Assembly: GCA_016930935.1 (NCBI GenBank)
Contig: JAFGFT010000072.1
Coordinates: forward strand, 1 to 64,000
Length of the DNA: 64,000 nt
Direction of reading: 5' to 3'
Source of the DNA: Dehalococcoidia bacterium
Lineage (GTDB): Bacteria > Chloroflexota > Dehalococcoidia > GIF9 > AB-539-J10
Both the position numbers and the translations under genes were made by a program. How positions within the stretch are numbered: position 1 is the first letter of the stretch; each line of letters begins with the position of its first letter. This document shows positions 18,467-27,209 of this stretch, one piece after another. The notes beneath the pieces were generated by a model. The model saw only the letters and a program-made list of their open reading frames with translations. It was not told the DNA's origin and made no database searches.

Positions 18467-19351
18467 ATGGAGCGAAGTTTCTATCTGCTGGACGTGTTTG
18501 CCGAAGGCGTCTACTCTGGCAATCAACTGGCCGTATTCAGAAATGCTGCATCTATTGTGGATGAAGATAGACGTCGCCTTGCACGCGAAGTTCACTTCTC
18601 CGAGACGGCCTTCATCCTGTCGGACGTGCCGCGCAACGGCAGCTATGACGTCCGTGTCTTTACCCCCACGGGTGAGGTTCCGTTCTCAGGTCATGCCGTC
18701 CTTGGCGCCGCGTACGTACTGCAGACGGAATTGATTTGTGAACCGCTCAGCACCATGTCAGTCAACCTCGTGGGAGGTCCTGTGCAGGTGAGCTTCACGT
18801 ACCACTACAATGATGTGGATGAAGTGTGGGTCAATCACATGCAGCCATCCTTTGGGGAAGTGCTGGACAAAGAAATGATAGCGTCTGTCCTCGGCCTCAC
18901 TGTGGAGGACATAGTTGACGGCTGTCCCGTGCAGGAGGTCTCAACGGGGCTCCCCTTCATCATGGTGCCGCTCCGTTCCCTTGACGCAATTCATCGGGCC
19001 TGTGTGGTGGCGGAGAAGTATGGACGGCTGATGGAGCAGCAATGGGCCCAATCGCTGTACATATTCGCAGGGGAAACCTATGACCCTGACAACGATTTCA
19101 ACGTGCGCATGTTTGCAGACTGCTATGGCATAGCTGAGGACCCTGCTACCGGCGCAGGGGCTGGCTGTCTGGCGGCTTACGCCTTGCAGTACCTGAGGAG
19201 TGATAGCCCCAGTCTTCACCTTCGCATCGAACAGGGGTATGAGATACGGCGCCCATCAATCCTCTTCGCACGTGCAAGGCACGAGGGAGACCACGCTCGG
19301 GTGTCAGTGGGTGGGCGAGTTGGGTTGGTTGCCCGCGGCAGTTTTGTCTAG
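18467..19351 (+). CDS. PhzF family isomerase-like protein
   Basis: 294 residues of the PhzF/diaminopimelate-epimerase-like fold. The N-terminal signature FYLLDVFAEGVYSGNQLAVF (4-23) and the first-half SETAFIL segment carry the acidic catalytic residue region. The second half has EDPATGAGAGCLAAY near 222. PhzF isomerises a phenazine precursor, but most homologues, like this one, have no known substrate and no phenazine genes nearby. It is a stand-alone gene, divergent from ligA. Confidence 0.85.
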   Translation: MERSFYLLDVFAEGVYSGNQLAVFRNAASIVDEDRRRLAREVHFSETAFILSDVPRNGSYDVRVFTPTGEVPFSGHAVLGAAYVLQTELICEPLSTMSVNLVGGPVQVSFTYHYNDVDEVWVNHMQPSFGEVLDKEMIASVLGLTVEDIVDGCPVQEVSTGLPFIMVPLRSLDAIHRACVVAEKYGRLMEQQWAQSLYIFAGETYDPDNDFNVRMFADCYGIAEDPATGAGAGCLAAYALQYLRSDSPSLHLRIEQGYEIRRPSILFARARHEGDHARVSVGGRVGLVARGSFV

Positions 19352-19462
19352 CTGAAGCCCTTCACCTGTCCTTCTTGCACGACAGTGCCTGCGTTCCTAT
19401 GATGTGGCCCTTTCATGTGGATGGTCTGTCGTCTCCGAGATTGAATCACTCTCCATCATTGA

Positions 19463-20716
<1,254 letters not shown>

Positions 20717-20737
20717 CCGGGGTGACGGGGAGCGCTA

Positions 20738-21457
20738 GTGGACAGCATCTTCGCGCTGAACAACGTCCTCTGGCTTGTGTTTGTGCTCGTTGACCTCATA
20801 TTGGCCGTTGTTGTATTCCGGTTCTTCGGCAAGCAAGGTCTTTACATCCTCATCGTCGCATCTGTCATTGTGGCGAACATCCAGGTAACGAAGACGATAT
20901 TGCTGTTCGGGTTCACCGCGACTCTGGGCAATGTGCTCTACGGCAGTACGTTCTTTGCAACGGATATTCTGAGTGAGCTATACGGAAAGCGGCAGGCACG
21001 GCGTGCCGTCTGGCTTGGGTTCGTGGCCATGGGGTTGGTCGTGGTCTGGATGCAGTTTGGCCTTGCGTTCGTACCTGGCCCTGATGACCTCGCCAGCGAT
21101 GCATTGGCTACCATCTTTGGCATGATGCCTCGTGTCGCGGCGGGCAGTCTGATTGCGTATCTCGCGTCTCAGCATCATGACGTCTCAGCCTTCCATTTCT
21201 GGAAAGCCAGAACGCAAGGCCGGCATCTCTGGCTTCGGAATTGTGCTTCCACTATGGTGTCTCAGGCCATTGATTCCGTGCTGTTCTGCTTCATTGCGCT
21301 GTGGGGACTGTACGACACGGGTACGTGGCTCGAGATACTCGTGACGACCTACGCATTGAAATGGCTGGTGGCGTTGCTGGATACGCCGTTCATCTACCTT
21401 GCTGTAAGGTTGCATCGTCAGGGCTTGATACAGGGTGCGGACAGCCTCGATGGGTAG
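20738..21457 (+). CDS. Queuosine precursor transporter (YhhQ/DUF165 family)
   Basis: 239 residues with six membrane segments, starting at a GTG. The family landmarks are the first-third segment SVIVANIQVTKTI, the FFATDILSELYGKRQARRAVW loop (80s-100) and the late helix with SQAIDSVLFCFIALWG. YhhQ-type proteins import preQ0 or preQ1. The gene follows tgt by 21 bases. No queCDEF genes are in the window, so precursor salvage coupled to tgt is likely. Confidence 0.88.
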   Translation: MDSIFALNNVLWLVFVLVDLILAVVVFRFFGKQGLYILIVASVIVANIQVTKTILLFGFTATLGNVLYGSTFFATDILSELYGKRQARRAVWLGFVAMGLVVVWMQFGLAFVPGPDDLASDALATIFGMMPRVAAGSLIAYLASQHHDVSAFHFWKARTQGRHLWLRNCASTMVSQAIDSVLFCFIALWGLYDTGTWLEILVTTYALKWLVALLDTPFIYLAVRLHRQGLIQGADSLDG

Positions 21458-21882
21458 ATACGGTCTGGCCACGCAGAATCTCTTTCCCCTGCTGAAATGA
21501 GACGTCAATTGCTGTCCCTGTGCGCCTTTGCACCGTGTCCAGTGGGAGACAAATGGGCGGGCGAGTGTAGATAGGCGCACTGAACTCTTGCACCTCTCGC
21601 ATTGGCTGGATATAGTGGCGAGGGGGGCTCTCCGTGTTCGTGGTGCTTGTATGTGTTGGGGCCAACGTGATGAGGCGCTGCCAATGAATTGGAAGCTGGC
21701 GCGCCATGGTCGTGGTGAGGTAGGTGAATGCTGGTTGGAGTCCCGCAGCCGGTTGTGCTCGTGCACTTCCTGGAGGTTGGACGGTCAGACTGGCCTGGCC
21801 GCTGATGTTTGCATGACGTGGAGGAAGCGGATTGACCCGGGGGATACCGGTTGGTTGGTAGATTTCCTGAGGGGGTAGCGCA
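21458..21882. other. Unexplained 425-base spacer
   Basis: No recognisable gene lies between the precursor transporter and nnr. Both strands have open frames of more than 100 codons (for example plus 21528-21878 and minus 21390-21965). They show no familiar motifs, and the minus frame runs into two coding genes. No tRNA, RNase P, tmRNA or riboswitch core was recognised. It may be a long leader for nnr, a decayed gene, or an unknown RNA. Confidence 0.4.
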
Positions 21883-23451
21883 ATGAAGGTGTTCACCGTT
21901 GAAGGCATGAGGGAACTCGACAGGCGCGCGACTGAGGAGTTCGGGCTCTCACCAGATATTCTCATGGAGAATGCGGGGATAGCCGTCTACGAAGTAGCGA
22001 AGGCGGAATTTGGCATCTCCGGAAGGCGCTTCACCGTGCTGTGCGGTGGGGGGAACAACGGGGGCGACGGACTTGTGGCTGCTCGCAAGCTGAATTCGAT
22101 GGGTGCTGACGTGAGAGTCTACCTGCTTGCTGCTGAGGACTCTCTGCGAGGGCCTGTGCGCCGCAATTGCGATGCCGTGGTGAAGGCGGGCATTCTTCTT
22201 GAACAGCTTTCCGCAGGAGATGACCTGTATCTGGGAAGACAGCATGACGTTATTATCGATGCGATATTCGGGACGGGTCTGTCTCGTGGTCCTGAAGGTT
22301 TGTACAGAGAGATAATCGAATGCGTGAATGCGTCGGACTCTCCTGTTCTTAGTGTCGATATTCCTTCTGGTGTCAATGGAAATACGGGAAGAGTAGAGAG
22401 CGTTGCAGTCCGTGCGACATGTACGGTTACGTTTGGAGCCCCGAAACAGGGGAATCTCTTGCCGCCCGGACGTGAGCTGTCCGGGAAACTCTTTGTGTCT
22501 CGCATTTCCTTTCCTCCTCCATTGTATGGGGGCGCATCTGACGTGGTTGCGAATCGCCTCAGTCCGTTGCCACCACGCCCTGTTGAGTGTCATAAGGGTG
22601 ATTTCGGTGATGTGCTGTTTGTTTCCGGTACTCGCACCTATATGGGGGCGCCGTTCTTCACATCGATGTCCTTCATGAAGGCCGGCGGGGGCTATGCCCG
22701 ACTCGCAACCCCATCTTCAATCTCACCATTGCTGTTCATGCGCGCAAGTGAAGCCGTGATGGTGCCCCTGCGGGAGACCGTGGATGGTAACATTGCCCTG
22801 TCGAACCTTGATGACTTGCGGACGCTGAGCACGAGGGCGGACATGGTCGTTGTTGGTCCGGGAGTGTCTCTCAACGCGGAGAGTCAGGAACTTGTGCGAC
22901 AGCTTGTGTCGCAGATTGCCGTTCCCGTTCTTATCGACGGTGATGGCCTCACGGCGGTGGCGGAAGATGTGGCGGGGGTGGCTGGACGGGATGCGCCTAC
23001 TATCCTCACGCCTCATGTTGGCGAGATGGCGCGCCTTCTGGGCACGTCCACGGAAGAAATAGAGAAGGATAGAATCGAGGCGGTACGTGAGGCGGCAAAG
23101 CGTTTCAACGCGGTGGTATTGTTGAAAGGTTCGAGTACTCTTGTCTCCGGGCCGGAAGGCTTGGTGTCAGTGAACCTCAGCGGTAATCCCGGCATGGCAA
23201 CGGCAGGGAGTGGAGATGTACTGTCGGGGACGATTGCCGCCGTACAGAGTCTTGGACTTGGTGTGCGGGAGGCTGCTGAAGTGGGAGCATTCATACACGG
23301 ACTTGCCGGTGACCTCGCTGCCGCAGTGAAGGGGCAGGATGGCGTGATTGCTAGTGACATGATGGAATACCTTTCGTCGGCAATCGACCAATATAGGGAA
23401 AGATTTGATGAGATGCGACGCAACTTCTATGGTCGATTGGTCGTTATATAG
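21883..23451 (+). CDS. nnr: Bifunctional NAD(P)H-hydrate repair enzyme
   Basis: 522 residues. The N-terminal YjeF_N epimerase domain (about 1-215) has CGGGNNGGDGLVAAR and the DAIFGTGL segment. The C-terminal ADP/ATP-dependent dehydratase (about 230-510) has KAGGGYARLATP, the HVGEMARLLG segment, KGSSTLV, and the key NLSGNPGMATAGSGDVLSG segment. Together they repair hydrated NADH and NADPH. The GAGGGGG ribosome site is just before the ATG. The C-terminal extension of about 15 residues is unremarkable. Confidence 0.95.
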   Translation: MKVFTVEGMRELDRRATEEFGLSPDILMENAGIAVYEVAKAEFGISGRRFTVLCGGGNNGGDGLVAARKLNSMGADVRVYLLAAEDSLRGPVRRNCDAVVKAGILLEQLSAGDDLYLGRQHDVIIDAIFGTGLSRGPEGLYREIIECVNASDSPVLSVDIPSGVNGNTGRVESVAVRATCTVTFGAPKQGNLLPPGRELSGKLFVSRISFPPPLYGGASDVVANRLSPLPPRPVECHKGDFGDVLFVSGTRTYMGAPFFTSMSFMKAGGGYARLATPSSISPLLFMRASEAVMVPLRETVDGNIALSNLDDLRTLSTRADMVVVGPGVSLNAESQELVRQLVSQIAVPVLIDGDGLTAVAEDVAGVAGRDAPTILTPHVGEMARLLGTSTEEIEKDRIEAVREAAKRFNAVVLLKGSSTLVSGPEGLVSVNLSGNPGMATAGSGDVLSGTIAAVQSLGLGVREAAEVGAFIHGLAGDLAAAVKGQDGVIASDMMEYLSSAIDQYRERFDEMRRNFYGRLVVI

Positions 23452-23595
23452 CAAAGAGTCAATGTTGATGATTGCAGCATGCCTTGTCCGGAGACGCGTT
23501 GCAGGATGGTGTGCAGGATTCGAGTTCTGGGTTCTGTCCTGGCAAGCGCCTGTGGTCTGGCGCGAAGGTGGATTTGGGTGCCTGTCGCTCGTACG

Positions 23596-23624
23596 TTGAC
23601 ATTCGTGAAGGAGGGAACTAGAAT
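23596..23624 (+). promoter_or_regulatory. Near-consensus promoter of the CetZ-like gene, predicted leaderless
   Basis: TTGACA (23596-23601) and TAGAAT (23619-23624) are separated by exactly 17 bases. Only six bases separate the -10 from the ATG at 23631, so transcription should begin at about the start codon. An AAGGAGGG inside the spacer is too far upstream to serve as a ribosome site and would not be in the transcript. Confidence 0.75.
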
Positions 23625-23630
23625 AACGAT

Positions 23631-24803
23631 ATGAAGCTGCTGGTGATAGGCTTGGGACAATGTGGTGGGCGGATTGCGGATAGATTCGCCCGCTTGAACA
23701 AGAGAGGACATGCGCTCCGTGGAATGGATACCCTTGCCGGAGTGTTTGCAATCAACACAGATGTGACGGACCTCAGTGGTCTGCGGACCATCAAGCCTGA
23801 TTACAGGCACCGCATTCTGATTGGCGCTCAGCGCACGAACGGTCACGGTGTGGGCAAGATCAGCGAGTTGGGAGCAGAGATAGCGAACGAGGATGTCGAC
23901 AAAGTAATCGATGCCATTCGTTCCGCTCCGGGCTTCTATGAAACGGATGCGTTCCTGCTCTGCGCCGGTGCTGCCGGCGGTACTGGTTCGGGTTCAATCG
24001 GCGTGTTGACGAAGCATCTCAAGGAGCGATACATCGGGAAGCCGGTGTACAACGTTGTGGTGCTGCCTTTCCGTCAGGAAGAGACGACCGAAACGAGGAC
24101 TATCTACAATACGGCGACATGTCTGAAGTCGACGTATCTTGTTGCTGATGCCGTGTTCCTGATTGATAATCAGCGCTATGTGAGGAAGGACGCCCCTGCT
24201 CAGAACAACCTCAACACAATCAATGCGAAGGTGGCTGAACCCTTCTATAATGTGTTGTGCGCAGGGGAGGAAACCAACCAACAGTTCGTTGGAGCGAAGA
24301 CACTTGATGCCGGAGACATCATTCAGACTCTGGCAGGGTGGACGGTCATTGGTGGTGGCATGTCACGCTTGGAGCGGAGACTGCCTTTCTGCGGTCCAAA
24401 ACGCGATTTCCGTGACAAGATGATGGAGACGAGTCGGGCTTCGCACGCCATGGACCAGGCCATTAGTGAACTGTCCATGACTATAGACCCGACGGATGCA
24501 GGAAGGGCGCTCTATCTGCTGACGGCTCCTGCTCGTGAGATGAGCATGGATGTCATGAAGCAGTTGGGTGACAACCTGAAGAACCTTGCACCAAACGCAC
24601 TCATCCGTAGCGGTGACTACCCTCGTGACAGCAAGCAGGTTGATGTGACGCTCGTGATGTCGGAGATTGGCAATGTGCGGAAGATAACCGACTACTTCAC
24701 CAAGGCAATCGACCTTATCTCTGTCATGAAGGCGAAGCGTGGACTTGGCTACCAGTCGAGGAAACTCGAAGAGTCATTCGACGAGATTCCTGTACTACTG
24801 TAG
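23631..24803 (+). CDS. CetZ-like tubulin-superfamily GTPase
   Basis: 390 residues. The N-terminal GTPase domain begins LLVIGLGQCGGRIAD (nucleotide-binding glycine loop), with FAINTD near 40, the ILIGAQRTNGHGVG segment at 62-75 followed by ELGAE, and the tubulin signature GGTGSGS at 116-122. The GHGVG...ELGAE segment matches archaeal CetZ proteins better than FtsZ. The FtsZ C-terminal conserved peptide (such as DVPSFLRR) is absent; the tail ends EESFDEIPVLL. A normal ftsZ exists at 49 kb, so this is a second tubulin homologue. CetZ proteins act in cell shape in archaea. Two coiled-coil rod proteins face it from the opposite strand. Confidence 0.88.
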   Translation: MKLLVIGLGQCGGRIADRFARLNKRGHALRGMDTLAGVFAINTDVTDLSGLRTIKPDYRHRILIGAQRTNGHGVGKISELGAEIANEDVDKVIDAIRSAPGFYETDAFLLCAGAAGGTGSGSIGVLTKHLKERYIGKPVYNVVVLPFRQEETTETRTIYNTATCLKSTYLVADAVFLIDNQRYVRKDAPAQNNLNTINAKVAEPFYNVLCAGEETNQQFVGAKTLDAGDIIQTLAGWTVIGGGMSRLERRLPFCGPKRDFRDKMMETSRASHAMDQAISELSMTIDPTDAGRALYLLTAPAREMSMDVMKQLGDNLKNLAPNALIRSGDYPRDSKQVDVTLVMSEIGNVRKITDYFTKAIDLISVMKAKRGLGYQSRKLEESFDEIPVLL

Positions 24804-24828
24804 CTGCTGTTCTTGAAGAATGTAATGA

Positions 24829-24863
24829 AGCTGCCCCCTGCTTTTTGGAAGCAAGGGGCAGCT
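24829..24863. terminator. Hairpin terminator between the tubulin and rod-protein genes
   Basis: AGCTGCCCCCTGC pairs with GCAAGGGGCAGCT across a 9-base loop, 12 of 13 pairs formed. It sits 26 bases after the tubulin stop and 40 bases after the stop of the opposing gene, so it may serve both strands. A short CTTTG follows on the plus strand, and no long T-run is present on either side. Confidence 0.75.
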
Positions 24864-24902
24864 CTTTGTGTCCATTGACTGGGATTGTCTTTGGACCGCT
24901 GC

Positions 24903-25448
24903 TTATCTGCGGGCCTTGGTGAAGACCGTCCACGTGCGGGCCATCGCCTCCGCATGGGCAACCCTGGCCTTCTTCTCGGCTTCGTCTCTTTCCTTCAGCG
25001 CTTGTGTGGAGGCTTCATCAAAGGACTTCTTCGCTGAAACCACGCTGTCTTCGTGCGCCTTGCGCAGTTGAGCGAGGCTTTCCTCGAAGACGCGCTGACT
25101 CTGCGCGGTGCCGTCGTCAAGGGCTTTCTTCGCCTGCGCGATAGTGGTGTCGTAATGCTTCCTTGCCTGAGCTATCGCATCGACGGAGGCATGGCGGGCA
25201 CGGTCGAGGGAATCAGAGTAGGCCTTCTCTGCCTTGTGTTCCTGGTCCTTGTAGGCGTTCTCAAGTTGGCGTTCCGCTTCAACATACGCAACGTACGCGG
25301 CAACCGCGCGTTGTTGAGTCTCATCCAGAAAATCCATGGTTGGCTCGGCCGGTTTCGCAGCCTGCGTTGTGTTGTTGGCCTGTGCGGTGTCATCAGCCTG
25401 CGTTGTGGTCTCTTTCTGCTTGACCGGTGCTTCTTCCACGTTTGCCAT
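24903..25448 (-). CDS. Rod-like protein of eleven consecutive 11-residue repeats
   Basis: 181 residues, not assigned to a known family. Residues 1-38 are a polar Thr/Gln/Ala-rich low-complexity tail. From Tyr55 to Val175 the sequence divides without gaps into eleven hendecads. Position 1 is often aromatic (Y55, Y66, Y77, Y99, F121, F143), position 3 is nearly always Asp or Glu, position 8 is mostly Ala, and positions 9-10 are often basic. It should form a continuous, slightly right-handed amphipathic helix or coiled coil. No signal peptide or membrane segment. The start at 25448 has AAAGGAGGG eight bases upstream. It lies 96 bases after the longer repeat protein, probably in the same transcript, and faces the CetZ-like gene. 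Confidence 0.8.
   Translation of the reverse strand: MANVEEAPVKQKETTTQADDTAQANNTTQAAKPAEPTMDFLDETQQRAVAAYVAYVEAERQLENAYKDQEHKAEKAYSDSLDRARHASVDAIAQARKHYDTTIAQAKKALDDGTAQSQRVFEESLAQLRKAHEDSVVSAKKSFDEASTQALKERDEAEKKARVAHAEAMARTWTVFTKARR
24924..25286 (-). repeat. Protein-level 11-residue tandem repeats (11 units)
   Basis: Codons 55-175 of the 181-residue rod protein encode eleven gapless hendecads. Units begin at residues 55, 66, 77, 88, 99, 110, 121, 132, 143, 154 and 165. An acidic residue is at unit position 3 in ten of eleven. The DNA copies are diverged, so the periodicity is selected at protein level. Confidence 0.8.
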
Positions 25449-25544
25449 TAGTGAAGCCCTCCTTTGTAGTTGAGTCTCTATTGCTGTCTGATGCGAGCAC
25501 GCGTGACGCACCGGAACGTAGTGGGCATGGTGAAATGAATGCCA

Positions 25545-27116
25545 CTAATCATAGTCGTCGTCTTTCTGGGCTTCAAGGGGTTTGTCTTTGTCCGTTGCGT
25601 ACATCTTGGCCAGGAATTTGAGCCTCGATTCTATGTCCCTCTTGGGCTCACGGGACCGGAGAGGTTGTCTTGACTCGTCCAGATCGACGCGGCTGAGAGC
25701 ATCTTCAAAGAGCTGTGAGGAAGGGGTTTCAAGCGGTTCCGGAGCCTCCTGGCTTAGCTTCTCTGCTCCTGCGACCGCATCCTCAAAAATACGTGCGGAG
25801 GCGCGCACTGCTTTGCGCGCGGCCTTGTTCGTCTCTTCAGCCTTCCTGAGTGCTTCCTGTAGAATCTTCACGGATGCGACGACCGTGTCTCGTGCGGCCG
25901 TAACGGACGACTCCGTGGCTTCCCTGACGACTCGTTTGGACTCTTCCGCCACTCGCACTGTCTCACGTTCGGTCTGCTCTGAGCGGCGAATCGCCTCGGC
26001 TGCCAGTCTCTGGGCCTCCTCCGCGGCTTCGGTCGCGAGCTTTCCAATCTCCTCCGTGCGGCTGGATGCCTCCTCCGTAGCTTTCATGGCATCCTCGGCC
26101 AGCCGCGTTGCGGCGGAACTGACCTGTTCGGTTCTTCTTATTGCCTCGCGTGATGCGCGTTCGGCTTCCTCTGCCTTGCCCATTGCTTCCTGAGAGGCGC
26201 GGGTGGCCGATTCTATTGCTTCGTTGCTCTCCCTCACGGAAGCCTCAATTCGAGCGAGCGCTTCCTGAGAGGCCCTGATTTGCTTGTTTGCCTCTCGCTG
26301 GCTGAGCTTGCCTGCCTCATCTGCACGCCGCAGTGCTGCTTCAAAAGCGCGGTTTGACTGCTCTGATGCTGCGTTGGATGCCGCGATGGCTTCCTCGGCG
26401 CGTGCGCGCGCCTCCTCAAATGCGGCTGAGGAAAGTGCGGCTGAATCGGAGGCTGATTGAAAGACTCGCTCGGCGCGGGCCACCGCTTTCTCTGATGCTT
26501 TCTGCGCGTCTCTTGATGCCTTCTCAGAGGAGCGCGCTACACGCTCCGCAGCGTTCTGTGCCTCTTGTGATGCTCTGACGGACTCTTCGGCGGCACGTAT
26601 CGCCTGGTCGCGTTGACTCTCTGCTTGAATCACGGATTGACGGGATGCCTGGCGGGCTTCTTCGGCTTTCTGCTGCGCTGCCTGTGCAGTCTTCTCCACC
26701 TGGGTGAAGAGTCTCTGTGAAGAACTGAGGGATTCCTCCACCGACTTGACCGCTTGGTTCACGAGTTGCTCAAGCCGTGCAACTGACTCATGAAATGACC
26801 GTGCGTTGTTCTGCGCGGCGGCGGTTGATGATTGGAGAGCAGCCTCGGCAGTATCGATGGCTGATTGGGCCATGCCTGTCGTCTTCTCGGAAGACTGTGC
26901 GGCCTTGTGGCTTAGCTGAGACGCCCTTTCCACTGCTTCTTCGGCTAGCCTTCTTGCCTCATCCGCAGAAGCACTTGCCTCGCGCCCGATGTTCTCAAGG
27001 CGCGTGATGGCGTTCTCTGATGCCTTGCGTGACTGTTCTGCTGCATGTCGCGCAGCCAGGTTCATCTGCTCGGCTCGTGCCACAGCCTCTTGGAAGGAAG
27101 GTGACTCGTTGTCCAT
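25545..27116 (-). CDS. Long alanine-rich rod protein with sixteen gapless 25-residue repeats
   Basis: 523 residues, unassigned. Residues 11-410 divide into sixteen 25-residue units with no gaps. Unit position 1 is Ala in thirteen of sixteen, position 6 is Glu or Asp in fifteen, position 4 is often Arg, and several units end RASQE. After residue 410 the phase shifts by 11, and two more units begin at 422 and 447. A 25-residue period equals two heptads plus one hendecad (7 turns), predicting a nearly straight coiled coil about 60 nm long if fully helical. The last 65 residues are non-repetitive, basic then acidic, with no membrane anchor. It is upstream of the hendecad protein and near the CetZ-like gene, so a cytoskeletal or chromosome-organising role is possible but unproven. 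Confidence 0.85.
   Translation of the reverse strand: MDNESPSFQEAVARAEQMNLAARHAAEQSRKASENAITRLENIGREASASADEARRLAEEAVERASQLSHKAAQSSEKTTGMAQSAIDTAEAALQSSTAAAQNNARSFHESVARLEQLVNQAVKSVEESLSSSQRLFTQVEKTAQAAQQKAEEARQASRQSVIQAESQRDQAIRAAEESVRASQEAQNAAERVARSSEKASRDAQKASEKAVARAERVFQSASDSAALSSAAFEEARARAEEAIAASNAASEQSNRAFEAALRRADEAGKLSQREANKQIRASQEALARIEASVRESNEAIESATRASQEAMGKAEEAERASREAIRRTEQVSSAATRLAEDAMKATEEASSRTEEIGKLATEAAEEAQRLAAEAIRRSEQTERETVRVAEESKRVVREATESSVTAARDTVVASVKILQEALRKAEETNKAARKAVRASARIFEDAVAGAEKLSQEAPEPLETPSSQLFEDALSRVDLDESRQPLRSREPKRDIESRLKFLAKMYATDKDKPLEAQKDDDYD
25887..27086 (-). repeat. Protein-level 25-residue tandem repeats (16 units)
   Basis: Codons 11-410 of the 523-residue rod protein. 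Units start at residues 11, 36, 61, 86 and so on to 386 in exact steps of 25 (75 bases). The anchor pattern is A-[VIL]-x-R-x-E at unit positions 1-6; only unit 3 has Ser in place of the acidic residue. The nucleotide copies are diverged. Confidence 0.85.
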
Positions 27117-27180
27117 TTATCTGTTGCCTTTCCACCAATGCTCGCCCGAACAGGGACTACAACTGCGAGCACCAAGCGGT

Positions 27181-27209
27181 ATTGTAGTAGTGCAGTTCTC
27201 TATTTTCAA
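27181..27209 (-). promoter_or_regulatory. Promoter of the rod-protein genes
   Basis: On the minus strand TTGAAA (27204-27209) and TACAAT (27181-27186) are 17 bases apart. The -35 overlaps the last bases of the upstream nitrilase-family gene. The predicted start site near 27174 gives a leader of about 58 bases. Confidence 0.65.

Noticed and set aside
21390-21965. A 191-codon minus-strand open frame upstream of nnr
   Set aside because: It runs antisense into the transporter and nnr coding regions, is rich in Pro, Thr and Ser as expected from antisense frames, and has no recognisable domain. It was kept only as an unexplained spacer.
25545-27116. Low-complexity artefact or methyl-accepting/apolipoprotein-like gene
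   Set aside because: The strict 25-residue register, a good promoter and a ribosome site support a real gene. No membrane segment, HAMP or methyl-accepting hairpin is present.
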